Position numbers and translations under genes: made by a program. Positions 1 to 8,189 of a stretch of DNA of 64,000 nt are shown piece after piece. Below the pieces are notes generated by a model. It made no database searches and had not been told where the DNA came from. It worked only from the letters and a program-made list of their open reading frames with translations. Source of the DNA: Dactylosporangium roseum. GTDB taxonomy: Bacteria; Actinomycetota; Actinomycetes; Mycobacteriales; Micromonosporaceae. Where the stretch lies: the NCBI RefSeq assembly GCF_025264685.1, contig NZ_CP073721.1, positions 6,279,501 through 6,343,500 on the forward strand, in the 5' to 3' direction. The first letter of the stretch is position 1. Each line of letters begins with the position of its first letter.

Positions 1-1410
1 ATCGACGGCGCGCCCACCGGCGACGAGCCCGTCAGGACGCTGTCGCTGGCCCAACTGGAGGCGGCCGGGCGAGCGGCGATCGAGCAGGACCCGCAGCTCA
101 TCGACCGGATCGTCGAGGGCATCACCGGCGACCAGCTAGCCACGCTGATCTACACGTCCGGCACCACCGGCAGGCCGAAGGGCGTCGAACTGCTGCACGC
201 CGGCTGGGTCTGGCAGGGCCGCACGCAGTCCGACATCGGCCTGCTCAGGCCCGACGACCTCCAGTACCTCTGGCTGCCCCTCTCCCACTCGTTCGGCAAG
301 ACGCTGCTGTGCGGCATCATCTACGTCGGCCTGCCCACCTACGTCGACGGCCGCGTCGACAAGCTGATCGACAACCTGGGCAAGATCCGGCCCACGCTCA
401 TGTGCGCCGCGCCGCGCGTCTTCGAGAAGGTCTACAACCGCGTCGTCACCGGCGCGCAGGCCGACGGCGGCGCCAAGTGGAAGATCTTCACCTGGGCGAT
501 GGCGGTCGGCAAGAAGGCCTCCGCCGAGCGCCTGGCGGGGCGCCGGCCCGGCGGCATGCTGAAGGCGCAGGCGGCCGTCGCCGACAAGCTCGTGTTCAGC
601 AAGCTGCGGGCCCGCCTCGGCGGCCGGATGCGGGCGATGGTCTCCGGCTCCGCGCCGCTGTCGAAGGACATCGGCGAGTTCTTCTTCGCCGCCGGCCTGC
701 CGATCCTGGAGGGCTACGGCCTGACCGAGACCTCGGCCGGCTCCTACGTCAACCGCGATGACGCTCCCCGCATCGGCACGGTCGGGCAGGCCCTCGGCGA
801 TCTGCGGACGAAGCTCGACACCGACGGCGAGGTGCTGCTCAAGGGCACGCCGATCATGCGCGGCTACCACAACCTGCCCGACGAGACCGCCGCCGCTTTC
901 ACCGAGGACGGCTGGTTCCGCACGGGCGACATCGGCGAGATCGACGCCGACGGCTACCTGCGCATCACCGACCGCAAGAAGGACCTCATCAAGACGTCCG
1001 GCGGCAAGTACGTCGCGCCGAGCTACATCGAGGGCCTGTTCAAGTCCGTCTGCCCGTATACCTCGCAGGCGGTCGTGGTGGGCCAGGCGCGCAACTACGT
1101 GACCATGCTCGTGACGCTCGACCCCGACGCGATCAAGGGCTGGGCCGAGGGCACGCCGCTGGCCGGCAAGTCGTACCAGGAGATCGCCTCGTCCAGGGAG
1201 GCGGAGGAGCTGATCCGGGGTTACGTCAAGGAGCTCAACACCAGGCTCAACCGCTGGGAGACGGTCAAGAAGTTCACCATCCTGAGCCGCGACCTGTCGA
1301 TCGAGGACGGCGAGCTGACGCCGTCGCTCAAGGTCAAGCGCCGCGCGGTCGAGAAGTCCTTCGCGCAGGACATCGACAGGATGTACGCCGGGACACTCGC
1401 AGAGCTCTAG
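1..1410 (+). CDS. AMP-forming long-chain acyl-CoA synthetase (5' truncated by window)
   Basis: This is the C-terminal 469 residues of a FadD-type ligase, which activates a fatty acid with ATP to acyl-AMP and transfers it to CoA. The reading frame is open from base 1 to the TAG at 1408-1410, so the start lies outside the window. The ATP-binding P-loop YTSGTTGRPKG is at bases 151-183, the adenylate motif GYGLTET near 712-732, and the hinge region GWFRTGDIG at 910-936, followed by DRKKDLIKTSGGKYVAP, which holds conserved lysines. The order and spacing match the ANL superfamily, long-chain subgroup. Which fatty acid it uses cannot be read from the sequence. A strong hairpin follows 10 bases after the stop. 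Confidence 0.9.
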   Translation: MDGAPTGDEPVRTLSLAQLEAAGRAAIEQDPQLIDRIVEGITGDQLATLIYTSGTTGRPKGVELLHAGWVWQGRTQSDIGLLRPDDLQYLWLPLSHSFGKTLLCGIIYVGLPTYVDGRVDKLIDNLGKIRPTLMCAAPRVFEKVYNRVVTGAQADGGAKWKIFTWAMAVGKKASAERLAGRRPGGMLKAQAAVADKLVFSKLRARLGGRMRAMVSGSAPLSKDIGEFFFAAGLPILEGYGLTETSAGSYVNRDDAPRIGTVGQALGDLRTKLDTDGEVLLKGTPIMRGYHNLPDETAAAFTEDGWFRTGDIGEIDADGYLRITDRKKDLIKTSGGKYVAPSYIEGLFKSVCPYTSQAVVVGQARNYVTMLVTLDPDAIKGWAEGTPLAGKSYQEIASSREAEELIRGYVKELNTRLNRWETVKKFTILSRDLSIEDGELTPSLKVKRRAVEKSFAQDIDRMYAGTLAEL

Positions 1411-1420
1411 CGCCCCATAG

Positions 1421-1462
1421 CGTCGTGGCCCCCGGAAGCCGCCACTTCCGGGGGCCACGACG
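1421..1462. terminator. Bidirectional hairpin terminator between convergent genes
   Basis: A perfect 18-bp stem (1421-1438 with 1445-1462) closes a 6-base loop. It lies 10 bases after the acyl-CoA synthetase stop and directly abuts the stop codon of the convergent MocR gene, so it can end transcripts from both sides. There is no T-run, as is common in actinobacteria. Confidence 0.8.
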
Positions 1463-2926
1463 TCAGGCGACGACCGCGGGCGCCGACCACGCGTGACGGC
1501 GCGGCCGGTCGAGGTCGGCGCGGGCCGACGCCAGCCGGCGCACCGCCTCGACGAGCGTGTCCTCGGGCAGCGTGTACGGCATCCGCAGGAACCGCTCCAT
1601 CGTCCCGTCCGCGCCGAAGCGCGGCCCGGACGCGATCCGCACCCCGAGCTCCTCCGCCGACCGGGCCAGGGCGCTGGAGACCGGGGCGTCGAGCTCCACC
1701 CACATGACCATCCCGCCGCGCGGCAGCACGAACCGCCACTCGGGCAGCTCGGCCCGCAGTGCCGCGGCGAGCGTGTCGCGCCGGGCCAGCAACTGCTTGC
1801 GACGGGCGGCGACGATCGTCTCGCGGCGCTCGAGGAGTCGCACGGCCACGAGCTGGTCCAGCACCGGCGAGGCCATGTCGACGCCGACCCGGGCGGCGGC
1901 GAGCCGGGCGATCAGCGGCGCCGCGCCGCGCACCCAGCCGATCCGCAGGCCGCCCCAGTACGGCTTGCTCATGCCGCCGATGGTGAGCACCCGCGCGGTC
2001 CGGTCGAAGGCGGCCACCGAGGGCGGCAGCTCCGGCGCGTCGAGCGCCAGGTCGACGAACGACTCGTCGATCACCAGGTCGGTGCCGGCGGCGTGTGCGG
2101 CGGACGGCAGCCGCTCGCGCAGCGACGCCTGCATCAGGTGGCCGGTCGGATTGTGGAAGTCGGGGATCAGGTAGGCCAGGCGGGCCTGCGCGGCCCGTAC
2201 CGTCGAGAGCACCAGGTCCTCGTCCCACCCGTCGGGACCGATCGCGTAGGCGCTGACCCGGGCGCGGCTCGCGGTGAAGGCGCTCAGGGCGTTGGGATAG
2301 GTGGGCGTCTCCACCAGCGCCCGCTGGCCCGGCGCGACGAGCAGCCGCAGCAGCAGGTCGAGCGCCTGCTGCACGCCGCCGGTCACCATCACCTGGTCGG
2401 GATCGGTGGGCAGGCCGCGCTCGCTGTAGCAGCGGGCGATCGCCTCCCGCAGCACGAGCAGGCCCATCGGCTGGTAGCCGGCGCCGCAGGTGTACGGCCC
2501 CAGGTCGGCGACGGCCTCGGTGGCCGCCTCGGTCAGCTCCGGCGGCGCGGGCATCGCGGCGCAGCCGAGGTCGATGAGGTCCGTGTCGTCGCTCGGCGTC
2601 CACAGCCCCGACGTGCCGACCCGATGGCCGGCCGGCAGCGCGGTCCAGCTACCGGCGCCGCGGCGGCTGCTGAGGTGGCCGCTCTCGCGCAACTCGCGAT
2701 AGGCGGCGGTGACGGTGGTGCGGCTGATGCCGAGGGCCGCGGCCAGCTCACGCTCGGCGGGCAGCCGCACACCCAGGGCCAGCCGGCCGTCGATGAGCAG
2801 GCCACGGACCGCGTTGGCGAGCACGACGTATTCGGGCCGGCGCCCGTTGGGGCCGCGCACCCCGACCGCGACCTGCCACGCGTTGAGCATGCGGGCCAGT
2901 TGCGCGCCACGGACGATCGCTGACAA
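1463..2926 (-). CDS. MocR/PdxR-type regulator: GntR helix-turn-helix fused to aminotransferase-like domain
   Basis: The 487-residue protein has an N-terminal GntR winged helix (about residues 25-95, with LPAERELAAALGISRTTV) followed by a fold-type I aminotransferase-like domain of about 360 residues. The PLP lysine is probably the K of GMSKPYWGGLRIGW. Members of this family bind PLP and act as DNA-binding sensors, often controlling a divergently placed gene. TTG at 2926 is chosen as start because a GAGGGGG ribosome site precedes it and the helix-turn-helix lies fully inside the frame. The divergent gene encodes a YczE-like membrane protein, and TTGGCTC direct repeats between them could be the operator. 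The effector is unknown. Confidence 0.88.
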   Translation of the reverse strand: MSAIVRGAQLARMLNAWQVAVGVRGPNGRRPEYVVLANAVRGLLIDGRLALGVRLPAERELAAALGISRTTVTAAYRELRESGHLSSRRGAGSWTALPAGHRVGTSGLWTPSDDTDLIDLGCAAMPAPPELTEAATEAVADLGPYTCGAGYQPMGLLVLREAIARCYSERGLPTDPDQVMVTGGVQQALDLLLRLLVAPGQRALVETPTYPNALSAFTASRARVSAYAIGPDGWDEDLVLSTVRAAQARLAYLIPDFHNPTGHLMQASLRERLPSAAHAAGTDLVIDESFVDLALDAPELPPSVAAFDRTARVLTIGGMSKPYWGGLRIGWVRGAAPLIARLAAARVGVDMASPVLDQLVAVRLLERRETIVAARRKQLLARRDTLAAALRAELPEWRFVLPRGGMVMWVELDAPVSSALARSAEELGVRIASGPRFGADGTMERFLRMPYTLPEDTLVEAVRRLASARADLDRPRRHAWSAPAVVA

Positions 2927-2942
2927 GGCCAGTCCCCCTCAA

Positions 2943-2977
2943 TTGGCTCTTTTGGCTCGATGGATTGGCCCTAGGGT
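2943..2977 (+). promoter_or_regulatory. Intergenic promoter with direct repeats, candidate MocR operator
   Basis: TTGGCTC occurs at 2943-2949 and again at 2952-2958 (9-bp period), with a related ATTGGCC at 2964-2970. A TAGGGT -10-like box at 2972-2977 ends 7 bases before the ATG of the YczE-like gene, suggesting a leaderless transcript. Direct repeats near the target promoter are typical of MocR regulation. The assignment is inferred from position. Confidence 0.45.
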
Positions 2978-2984
2978 GGCATGC

Positions 2985-3638
2985 ATGCACGTCGCCGGCA
3001 AGACCAATCCCATGCCCCTGGCCCATCGGTTCGGCCGCCGTTTCGTCCAGTTGCAGCTTGGATTGGTCGTGTACGGGCTGAGCATGGCGATGCTGATCCG
3101 CGCCCGGCTGGGCCTGGACCCCTGGGACGTCTTCCACCAGGGCGTCGCCCGCCGCACCGGGCTGAGCTTCGGCACCGTGGTCATCATCACCGGCGCCGCC
3201 GTCCTGCTGCTCTGGCTGCCGTTGCGGCAGCGGCCGGGTCTCGGCACGGTCAGCAACGTCGTGGTCATCGGCCTGGCCGCCGACCTCGCGCTGCGCCTGC
3301 TGCCCGACGCGGACGCCTGGTGGCTACAGGGCACGCTGGTCGCCGGCGGGATCCTGCTCAACGCGTTCGCGACCGCGCTGTACATCGGCGCGGGCATGGG
3401 ACCGGGGCCGCGCGACGGCCTGATGACCGGTCTGGCCGGCCGCTTCCCGCGGCTGTCGCTGCGGCTGGCCCGCACCGGGGTCGAGGTGGCCGTGCTCGCC
3501 GTCGGTTGGCTGCTCGGCGGGGCGGTCGGCGGCGCCACGGTGCTGTACGCGCTGGGCATCGGCCCGCTCACGCAGTTGTTCCTGCCGTGGCTGTCGGTGC
3601 CTCGACCCGTGCCCGCTCCGGCTCCGGCTCCGGCCTGA
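2985..3638 (+). CDS. YczE/YitT-like integral membrane protein
   Basis: This 217-residue hydrophobic protein has about five membrane segments. It matches the YczE/YyaS type, with an N-terminal RLGLDPWDVFHQGVARR segment and a central GAGMGPGPRDGLMTGL loop. Its function is not established; relatives are often found beside MocR regulators. The second of two ATGs (2985) is in frame and sits 7 bases after a TAGGGT box. The C-terminus is a short Pro-Ala tail. The last 71 bases overlap the 3' end of the convergent EamA gene, so the two tails are coded on opposite strands of the same DNA. Confidence 0.75.
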   Translation: MHVAGKTNPMPLAHRFGRRFVQLQLGLVVYGLSMAMLIRARLGLDPWDVFHQGVARRTGLSFGTVVIITGAAVLLLWLPLRQRPGLGTVSNVVVIGLAADLALRLLPDADAWWLQGTLVAGGILLNAFATALYIGAGMGPGPRDGLMTGLAGRFPRLSLRLARTGVEVAVLAVGWLLGGAVGGATVLYALGIGPLTQLFLPWLSVPRPVPAPAPAPA

Positions 3639-4485
3639 CCTTCGTGGCTCCCAGCAGCACACCGCCGAGGACGGCTGCTCCGCCGATCAGGTCGTACCAG
3701 TGCGGCCGCTCTCGCAGGAAGATCGCGGAGGACCCGATCGCGAACACGGGCGCCAGCGCGGCGAAGGGCGCGACGGCACCGGCGCCGTAGCGGCCGATCA
3801 GCTTTCCCCACACGCCGAAGCCCAGCAGGGTGCTGAGGTAGGCGATGTACGCGATGGCCGCGACGGCGGTCAGGTCGAGGCCGCGCAGCGTGTGCCACAC
3901 GGACGACGGGCCGTCGACGGCCAGGCTGAGCAGTGCCAGCAGCGGGGTGGCCACCACGCTGACCCAGACCATGAAGTTCAGCATGTCGGTCCGGCCCGCC
4001 TTGCGGATCGCGACGTTGGCCAGGCCCCACGCGGCGCCGGCGGCCAGCACCAGCAGGAACGCGCCGAGCGGGCGGTCCAGGCCGAGCCGCGCCGCGATCA
4101 GCAGGATGCCGGCGCCGGACAGGACGACCCCGGCGACGCGCCGCGGGCCCGGCCGGTCCCGCAGCAGGACGGCGGCGAAGGCCAGCGTGAAGACCACCTG
4201 GCTCTGCAGGACCAGCGCCGACAGGCCCGCCGGCAGGCCCGCCGCCATCCCGGCGAAGAGCAGGGAGAACTTCACGACGCCGAGCGCGACACCGGTCGCG
4301 ATCACCCAGCGCCACGGTGCCTGCGGCCGGCCCACGAAGAACACCGCGGGCAGGGCCGCCGCGCCGAAGCGCAGCGCGCAGAACAGCAGCGGCGACATGC
4401 TGTCGAGGCCGACGTGGATGACCACGAAGTTCACGCCCCAGATGGCGGCGACGAGCACGGCCAGGGCGAGGTCGCGAGGCTTCAT
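3568..4485 (-). CDS. EamA/DMT-family transporter
   Basis: The 305-residue protein has ten predicted membrane spans arranged as two EamA repeats. The first begins at residue 5 with AVLVAAIWGVNFVVIHVGL, and the second contains GAAWGLANVAIRKAG at about residue 150. Proteins of this type export metabolites or amino acids; the substrate cannot be read here. It diverges from a LysR regulator 72 bases away, the usual arrangement for a regulated exporter. The polar tail after the last span overlaps the convergent YczE-like gene. Confidence 0.85.
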   Translation of the reverse strand: MKPRDLALAVLVAAIWGVNFVVIHVGLDSMSPLLFCALRFGAAALPAVFFVGRPQAPWRWVIATGVALGVVKFSLLFAGMAAGLPAGLSALVLQSQVVFTLAFAAVLLRDRPGPRRVAGVVLSGAGILLIAARLGLDRPLGAFLLVLAAGAAWGLANVAIRKAGRTDMLNFMVWVSVVATPLLALLSLAVDGPSSVWHTLRGLDLTAVAAIAYIAYLSTLLGFGVWGKLIGRYGAGAVAPFAALAPVFAIGSSAIFLRERPHWYDLIGGAAVLGGVLLGATKVRPEPEPERARVEAPTATAGTTA

Positions 4486-4511
4486 GCCACAGATCGTTCG
4501 CGCGCTGTCCG

Positions 4512-4558
4512 TGAAGCACCATCAAATAGTTCTGCACGATTGCTTTAGTATTGCTTCA
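4512..4558 (+). promoter_or_regulatory. LysR/EamA divergent promoter with inverted repeat
   Basis: TGAAGCA (4512-4518) and TGCTTCA (4552-4558) form a perfect 7-bp inverted repeat across this unusually AT-rich gap. A TAGTAT -10 box at 4546-4551 ends 6 bases before the LysR ATG, indicating a leaderless message. The repeat is a candidate LysR binding site for autoregulation and for control of the transporter. Confidence 0.45.
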
Positions 4559-5505
4559 TGCTTGATCTGACCCGGCTCCAGGCGCTGCGCGCGGTGGCCA
4601 CGTTCGGCACGGTCACGGCCGCCGCCGGGGCGCTGCACTGCACGCCGTCGGCGATCTCCCAGCACCTCGCCAAGCTGGAGCGGGAGACCAAGGCCATACT
4701 CGTCGAGAAGGACGGCCGCACGCTGCGGCTCACCGAGGCGGGCCGGGTGCTGGTCGAGCACGCCGGCCGGGTGCTCGACGCCGTCGAGGAGGCGGAGGCG
4801 GCCCTGGCCGCACATCGCGAGACCGTCTCGGGTCACCTGAGCGTCGCGTCGTTCCCGACCGCGTGCCGCGGGCTGCTGCCGCACGCGCTGCGCGCCCTCG
4901 CCGTCGACCATCCCGGACTGGAGCCGACACTGCAGGAGTCGGACCGGCAGGCCTGCCTCGACGGGATCGTGCGCGGCACGATCGACGTGGCCCTCATCGA
5001 CGAGTGGCTGGAGATCCCGGTGCACGTGCCGCCGGGCGTGGCGGTCTCCGAGCTGGGGCTGGACGTCGGCGATCTCATCCTGCCCGCCGGCCACCGGCTC
5101 GCGGAGTCCGTCGGGCCGGTGCCGCTGGAGGAGGTCCACGAGGAGCGGTGGATCGGCTCGAAGCCGGGCACCGTCTGCTCCGAGTGGCTACGGCGCATGC
5201 TGCCCGGGGTGCACCCGACGATCATGGTCAACGAGTTCGAGACGCAGTTGACGTTCGTCGCCGAGGGCCTCGGGGTCGCCTTCATCCCGAGACTGGCCCG
5301 CACGGCGCTCCCCGCCGGCGTGACGGCCCGGCCGATCACGCCCGAGGCGGCCCGGCGGGTGTCGGTGGCGTGGCGCGCGTCAGCCGCCGGGCGGCCGGCG
5401 ATCGGGGCCACCGTCGCGGCCTTGCGCGACGCCTGGCGGCACCGGGCGATCTTCACGCTTTCGAGCGGGTGGGACGCCGGCCAGGGGGCCGTTCACGTCG
5501 TGTGA
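4558..5505 (+). CDS. LysR-family transcriptional regulator
   Basis: The 315-residue protein carries the N-terminal LysR winged helix (RLQALRAVATFGTVTAAAGA, then TPSAISQHLAKLE at about residues 30-42), the linker helix and a periplasmic-binding-like effector domain starting near residue 92. Length and layout are normal for the family. It is divergent from the EamA transporter, its most likely target. The ATG at 4558 lies 6 bases behind a TAGTAT box. The effector is unknown. Confidence 0.88.
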   Translation: MLDLTRLQALRAVATFGTVTAAAGALHCTPSAISQHLAKLERETKAILVEKDGRTLRLTEAGRVLVEHAGRVLDAVEEAEAALAAHRETVSGHLSVASFPTACRGLLPHALRALAVDHPGLEPTLQESDRQACLDGIVRGTIDVALIDEWLEIPVHVPPGVAVSELGLDVGDLILPAGHRLAESVGPVPLEEVHEERWIGSKPGTVCSEWLRRMLPGVHPTIMVNEFETQLTFVAEGLGVAFIPRLARTALPAGVTARPITPEAARRVSVAWRASAAGRPAIGATVAALRDAWRHRAIFTLSSGWDAGQGAVHVV

Positions 5506-5590
5506 CCCCGGGTCTGGTGGGTGACGCCCCGGGACGACTCCGGCGCGGCCGCCCGGGAGCTGCTGGCCGACGACCTGCCCGCCCTCCTGC

Positions 5591-6352
5591 TCAGCGGGTC
5601 GGGTAGCCGGCGCCGCGCAGAGCGGTCTTGACGTCGCCGATGGCGAAGTCGCCGAAGTGGAAGACACTCGCGGCGAGGACCGCGTCCGCGCCGGCCGCCA
5701 CCGCCGGGGCGAAGTGCTCCACCGCGCCCGCGCCGCCGCTGGCGATGACCGGCACCGCCACGACCTCGCGGACCGCCTTGATCAGGTCCAGGTCGAAGCC
5801 GTCCTTCGTGCCGTCGGCGTCCATCGAGTTGAGCAGGATCTCCCCCGCGCCCAGCTCGGCCACCTCGGCCGCCCACGCCACGGCGTCGAGGCCGGCGCCG
5901 CGGCGGCCGCCGTGGGTCGTCACCTCGAAGCCGCTCGGCTGGCCGTCCGCCCGGCGCACGTCGAGCGACAGGGTCAGCACCTGGTTGCCGAACCGCTCCG
6001 CGATCTCGGCGATCAGCGCGGGCCGGGCGATCGCGGCGGTGTTGACGCCGACCTTGTCCGCGCCCGCCCGCAGCAGGGTGTCGACGTCGGCCACGCTGCG
6101 GACGCCGCCGCCGACGGTCAGCGGGATGAAGACCGTCTCGGCGGTGCGGCGGACCACGTCGAGCATCGTGGCGCGGCCGTCCGACGACGCGGTCACGTCG
6201 AGGAAGACCAGTTCGTCGGCGCCCGCCGCGTCGTAGGCCGCGCCCAGCTCGACCGGGTCGCCGGCGTCGCGGAGGTTGACGAAGTTGACGCCCTTCACCA
6301 CCCGGCCCGCGTCGACGTCGAGGCAGGGGATGACCCGCACCGCGACCGTCAT
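5591..6352 (-). CDS. hisF: Imidazole glycerol phosphate synthase, cyclase subunit HisF
   Basis: HisF (253 residues) joins ammonia from HisH to PRFAR, giving imidazole glycerol phosphate and AICAR. It is a (beta/alpha)8 barrel with the N-terminal RVIPCLDVDAGRVVKGVNF, catalytic Asp in CLDVD, and the second catalytic Asp in the region LLNSMDADGTKDGFD; the phosphate sites GGGVRS and ASGGAG are also present. It is the last gene of the his operon; its ATG overlaps the priA stop by 4 bases, indicating translational coupling. No frameshift or missing motif is visible. Confidence 0.97.
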   Translation of the reverse strand: MTVAVRVIPCLDVDAGRVVKGVNFVNLRDAGDPVELGAAYDAAGADELVFLDVTASSDGRATMLDVVRRTAETVFIPLTVGGGVRSVADVDTLLRAGADKVGVNTAAIARPALIAEIAERFGNQVLTLSLDVRRADGQPSGFEVTTHGGRRGAGLDAVAWAAEVAELGAGEILLNSMDADGTKDGFDLDLIKAVREVVAVPVIASGGAGAVEHFAPAVAAGADAVLAASVFHFGDFAIGDVKTALRGAGYPTR

Positions 6353-7077
6353 GCCGACGCTTCCAGCGCCTTGAGCGCCTCGGTCACGTCGAACGCGCCC
6401 GCGTAGAGGGCCTTGCCGACGATCACGCCCTCGACGCCGGCCGGCTCCAGCGCCGCGAGCTGGCGCAGGTCGTCGAGCTTCGACACGCCGCCGCTGGCGA
6501 TGACCGGCTTCTTGGTGCGGCCCGTGACCTCCAGCAGCAGGGTCAGGTTGGGGCCGGTGAGCGTACCGTCGCGCATGACGTCCGTGACGACGTACCGCGC
6601 GCAGCCGGCCCGCTCGAGACGGTCGAGCACCTCGAAGAGGTCACCGCCCTCCTTGGTCCAACCGCGGGCGGCGAGCTGGTGGCCGCGCACGTCGAGGCCG
6701 ACGGCGACCTGCTCGCCGTAGGTGGCGCAGACGTGGTCGCACCAGTCCGGGTTCTCCAGCGCCGCGGTGCCGAGGTTGACCCGGGCCGCGCCGGTGGACA
6801 GGGCGGCCTTCAGCGAGACCTCGTCCCGGATGCCCCCGGACAGCTCGACCCGCACGTCGAGGCGGCGGACCACGTCGGCGAGCAGTTCGGCGTTGGAGCC
6901 ACGGCCGAAGGCGGCGTCGAGGTCGACGAGGTGAATCCACTCGGCGCCCTGCCGCTGCCAGGCCAGGGCGGCCTCCAGCGGGTCGCCGTAGGTCGTCTCG
7001 CTGCCGGCGGCGCCCTGGACGAGACGGACCGCCTGGCCGTCGGCGACGTCTACGGCGGGCAGGAGCTGTAATGCCAT
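6349..7077 (-). CDS. priA: Phosphoribosyl isomerase A (bifunctional HisA/TrpF)
   Basis: The protein (242 residues) isomerises ProFAR in histidine synthesis. In actinobacteria lacking trpF the same enzyme also isomerises phosphoribosyl anthranilate for tryptophan. Sequence support is the barrel start LLPAVDVADGQAVRLVQG with catalytic Asp, the phosphate loop SGGIRD, the second Asp in VTDVMRDGTLTGPN, and ASGGVSKLDDL. Dual activity is inferred from the lineage; trpF cannot be excluded elsewhere in the genome. It is 3 bases after the small membrane protein gene and overlaps hisF by 4. Confidence 0.93.
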   Translation of the reverse strand: MALQLLPAVDVADGQAVRLVQGAAGSETTYGDPLEAALAWQRQGAEWIHLVDLDAAFGRGSNAELLADVVRRLDVRVELSGGIRDEVSLKAALSTGAARVNLGTAALENPDWCDHVCATYGEQVAVGLDVRGHQLAARGWTKEGGDLFEVLDRLERAGCARYVVTDVMRDGTLTGPNLTLLLEVTGRTKKPVIASGGVSKLDDLRQLAALEPAGVEGVIVGKALYAGAFDVTEALKALEASA

Positions 7078-7080
7078 GGT

Positions 7081-7395
7081 TCAGATCCTTCGGTCCAGGA
7101 CGAGCACGGTGAGCGCCGGAGTGGCGACGATGATGAGTGCGCTGATGCCGATCCTCGCGGCCACGGAGTCGATCAGCAGCCAGACGAGGGCGAGCGCCAC
7201 CACCACCAGGGTGGCGATGACCGACCGCTGGGCGCGCGACCGGCGCGCGAAGAGCTTACCCGTCCGGCCGACCTTGACCTTCGGCACCAGCCGCCGGACC
7301 GCGGCGCGGCGCTGCCGCTTGCGCTCGGCGCGGCGCATCCGCTCGGCGCGCTCGGCCTCCAGCAACGCCCGCCGGCGGGCCCGCTCCTTGCTCAT
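7081..7395 (-). CDS. Small basic membrane protein inside the his operon
   Basis: This 104-residue protein of unknown function has a strongly basic, Arg/Ala/Glu-rich N-terminal half (MSKERARRRALLEAERAERM onward), probably helical and cytoplasmic, then two hydrophobic segments at about residues 58-75 and 78-98. The ATG at 7395 is preferred over an upstream in-frame start because it avoids a long overlap with hisH and begins the charged helix. It sits 16 bases after hisH and 3 bases before priA, so it is certainly co-transcribed with the histidine genes. No enzymatic motif is visible. Confidence 0.75.
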   Translation of the reverse strand: MSKERARRRALLEAERAERMRRAERKRQRRAAVRRLVPKVKVGRTGKLFARRSRAQRSVIATLVVVALALVWLLIDSVAARIGISALIIVATPALTVLVLDRRI

Positions 7396-7411
7396 GCGCG
7401 GACGCGTCGCA

Positions 7412-8035
7412 TCACAGGGTGCCCAGCCAGTTGGCGAGCAGGGTCGCCCCGGCGTCACCGGACTTCTCCGGGTGGAACTGCGTCGCCCGCAGTACACCCG
7501 CCTCGAACGCCGCCACGAAGGGCGCGCCGTGGATCGTGGTCGCGACCTTGACTCCGGCGGCGGCCTGCGCGTCGACGACGGTCGGCGCGTAGGAGTGCAC
7601 GAAGTAGAAGCGCGTGTCCGCCGGCAGGCCGGCGCCCAGCACCGTGTCCGCCGGCCACTCGACCGTGTTCCAGCCCATGTGCGGCACGACCGGTGCGCGC
7701 AGGATGCTCACCGTGCCGGGCGCCAGGCCGAGGCCCTTGGTGACCACACCGTGCTCCTCCCCGGCGTCGAACAGCACCTGCATGCCCACGCAGATGCCGA
7801 GCACCGGCGCACCGGCACGGACCCGCTCGGCGATCGTCGGACCGGCGCCGATCTCGTCGATGCCGGCCATGCAGGCCGCATAGGCGCCGACGCCGGGCAC
7901 GACCAGCCCGTCGGCGCGGGCGGCCTTCGTCAGGTCGGACGTGACCTCGACGTCGGCCCCGACCCGGGCGACGGCGCGCTCGGCCGAGCGCAGGTTGCCC
8001 GAGCCGTAGTCCAGGATGACCACAGACTTCGCCAC
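7412..8035 (-). CDS. hisH: Imidazole glycerol phosphate synthase, glutamine amidotransferase subunit HisH
   Basis: HisH (207 residues) hydrolyses glutamine and channels ammonia to HisF. The class I glutaminase triad is complete: the nucleophile Cys in APVLGICVGMQ, and His and Glu in ATQFHPEKSG near the C-terminus. The N-terminal VVILDYGSGNLRS is typical. It stands one base after a 50-residue membrane protein gene and upstream of a second small membrane protein gene, so hisH and hisF are separated by two genes. Confidence 0.96.
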   Translation of the reverse strand: MAKSVVILDYGSGNLRSAERAVARVGADVEVTSDLTKAARADGLVVPGVGAYAACMAGIDEIGAGPTIAERVRAGAPVLGICVGMQVLFDAGEEHGVVTKGLGLAPGTVSILRAPVVPHMGWNTVEWPADTVLGAGLPADTRFYFVHSYAPTVVDAQAAAGVKVATTIHGAPFVAAFEAGVLRATQFHPEKSGDAGATLLANWLGTL

Positions 8036-8036
8036 G

Positions 8037-8189
8037 TCAGTCCTTCCCGTACAGCCAGAGCAGCCCGCCCGCGGCGGCGATCACGGCCAGGGCCAGCGTG
8101 ATGCCGAACCCGACCTTGTGGCCCTGCTGCCGCAGCGACAGCGCCCCGCCGAGCAGCAGCCCGGCGAACGCCAGCAGCGCGATGCTCAT
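8037..8189 (-). CDS. Very small membrane protein between hisB and hisH
   Basis: The 50-residue protein MSIALLAFAGLLLGGALSLR... has two hydrophobic segments split by the polar RQQGHKVG. Its ATG (8187-8189) overlaps the hisB stop in an ATGA junction, the same coupling used by the recognised his genes, which supports a real gene despite its length. No function is known. It could be a membrane anchor or a regulator of the pathway, but nothing in the sequence proves that. Confidence 0.65.
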   Translation of the reverse strand: MSIALLAFAGLLLGGALSLRQQGHKVGFGITLALAVIAAAGGLLWLYGKD

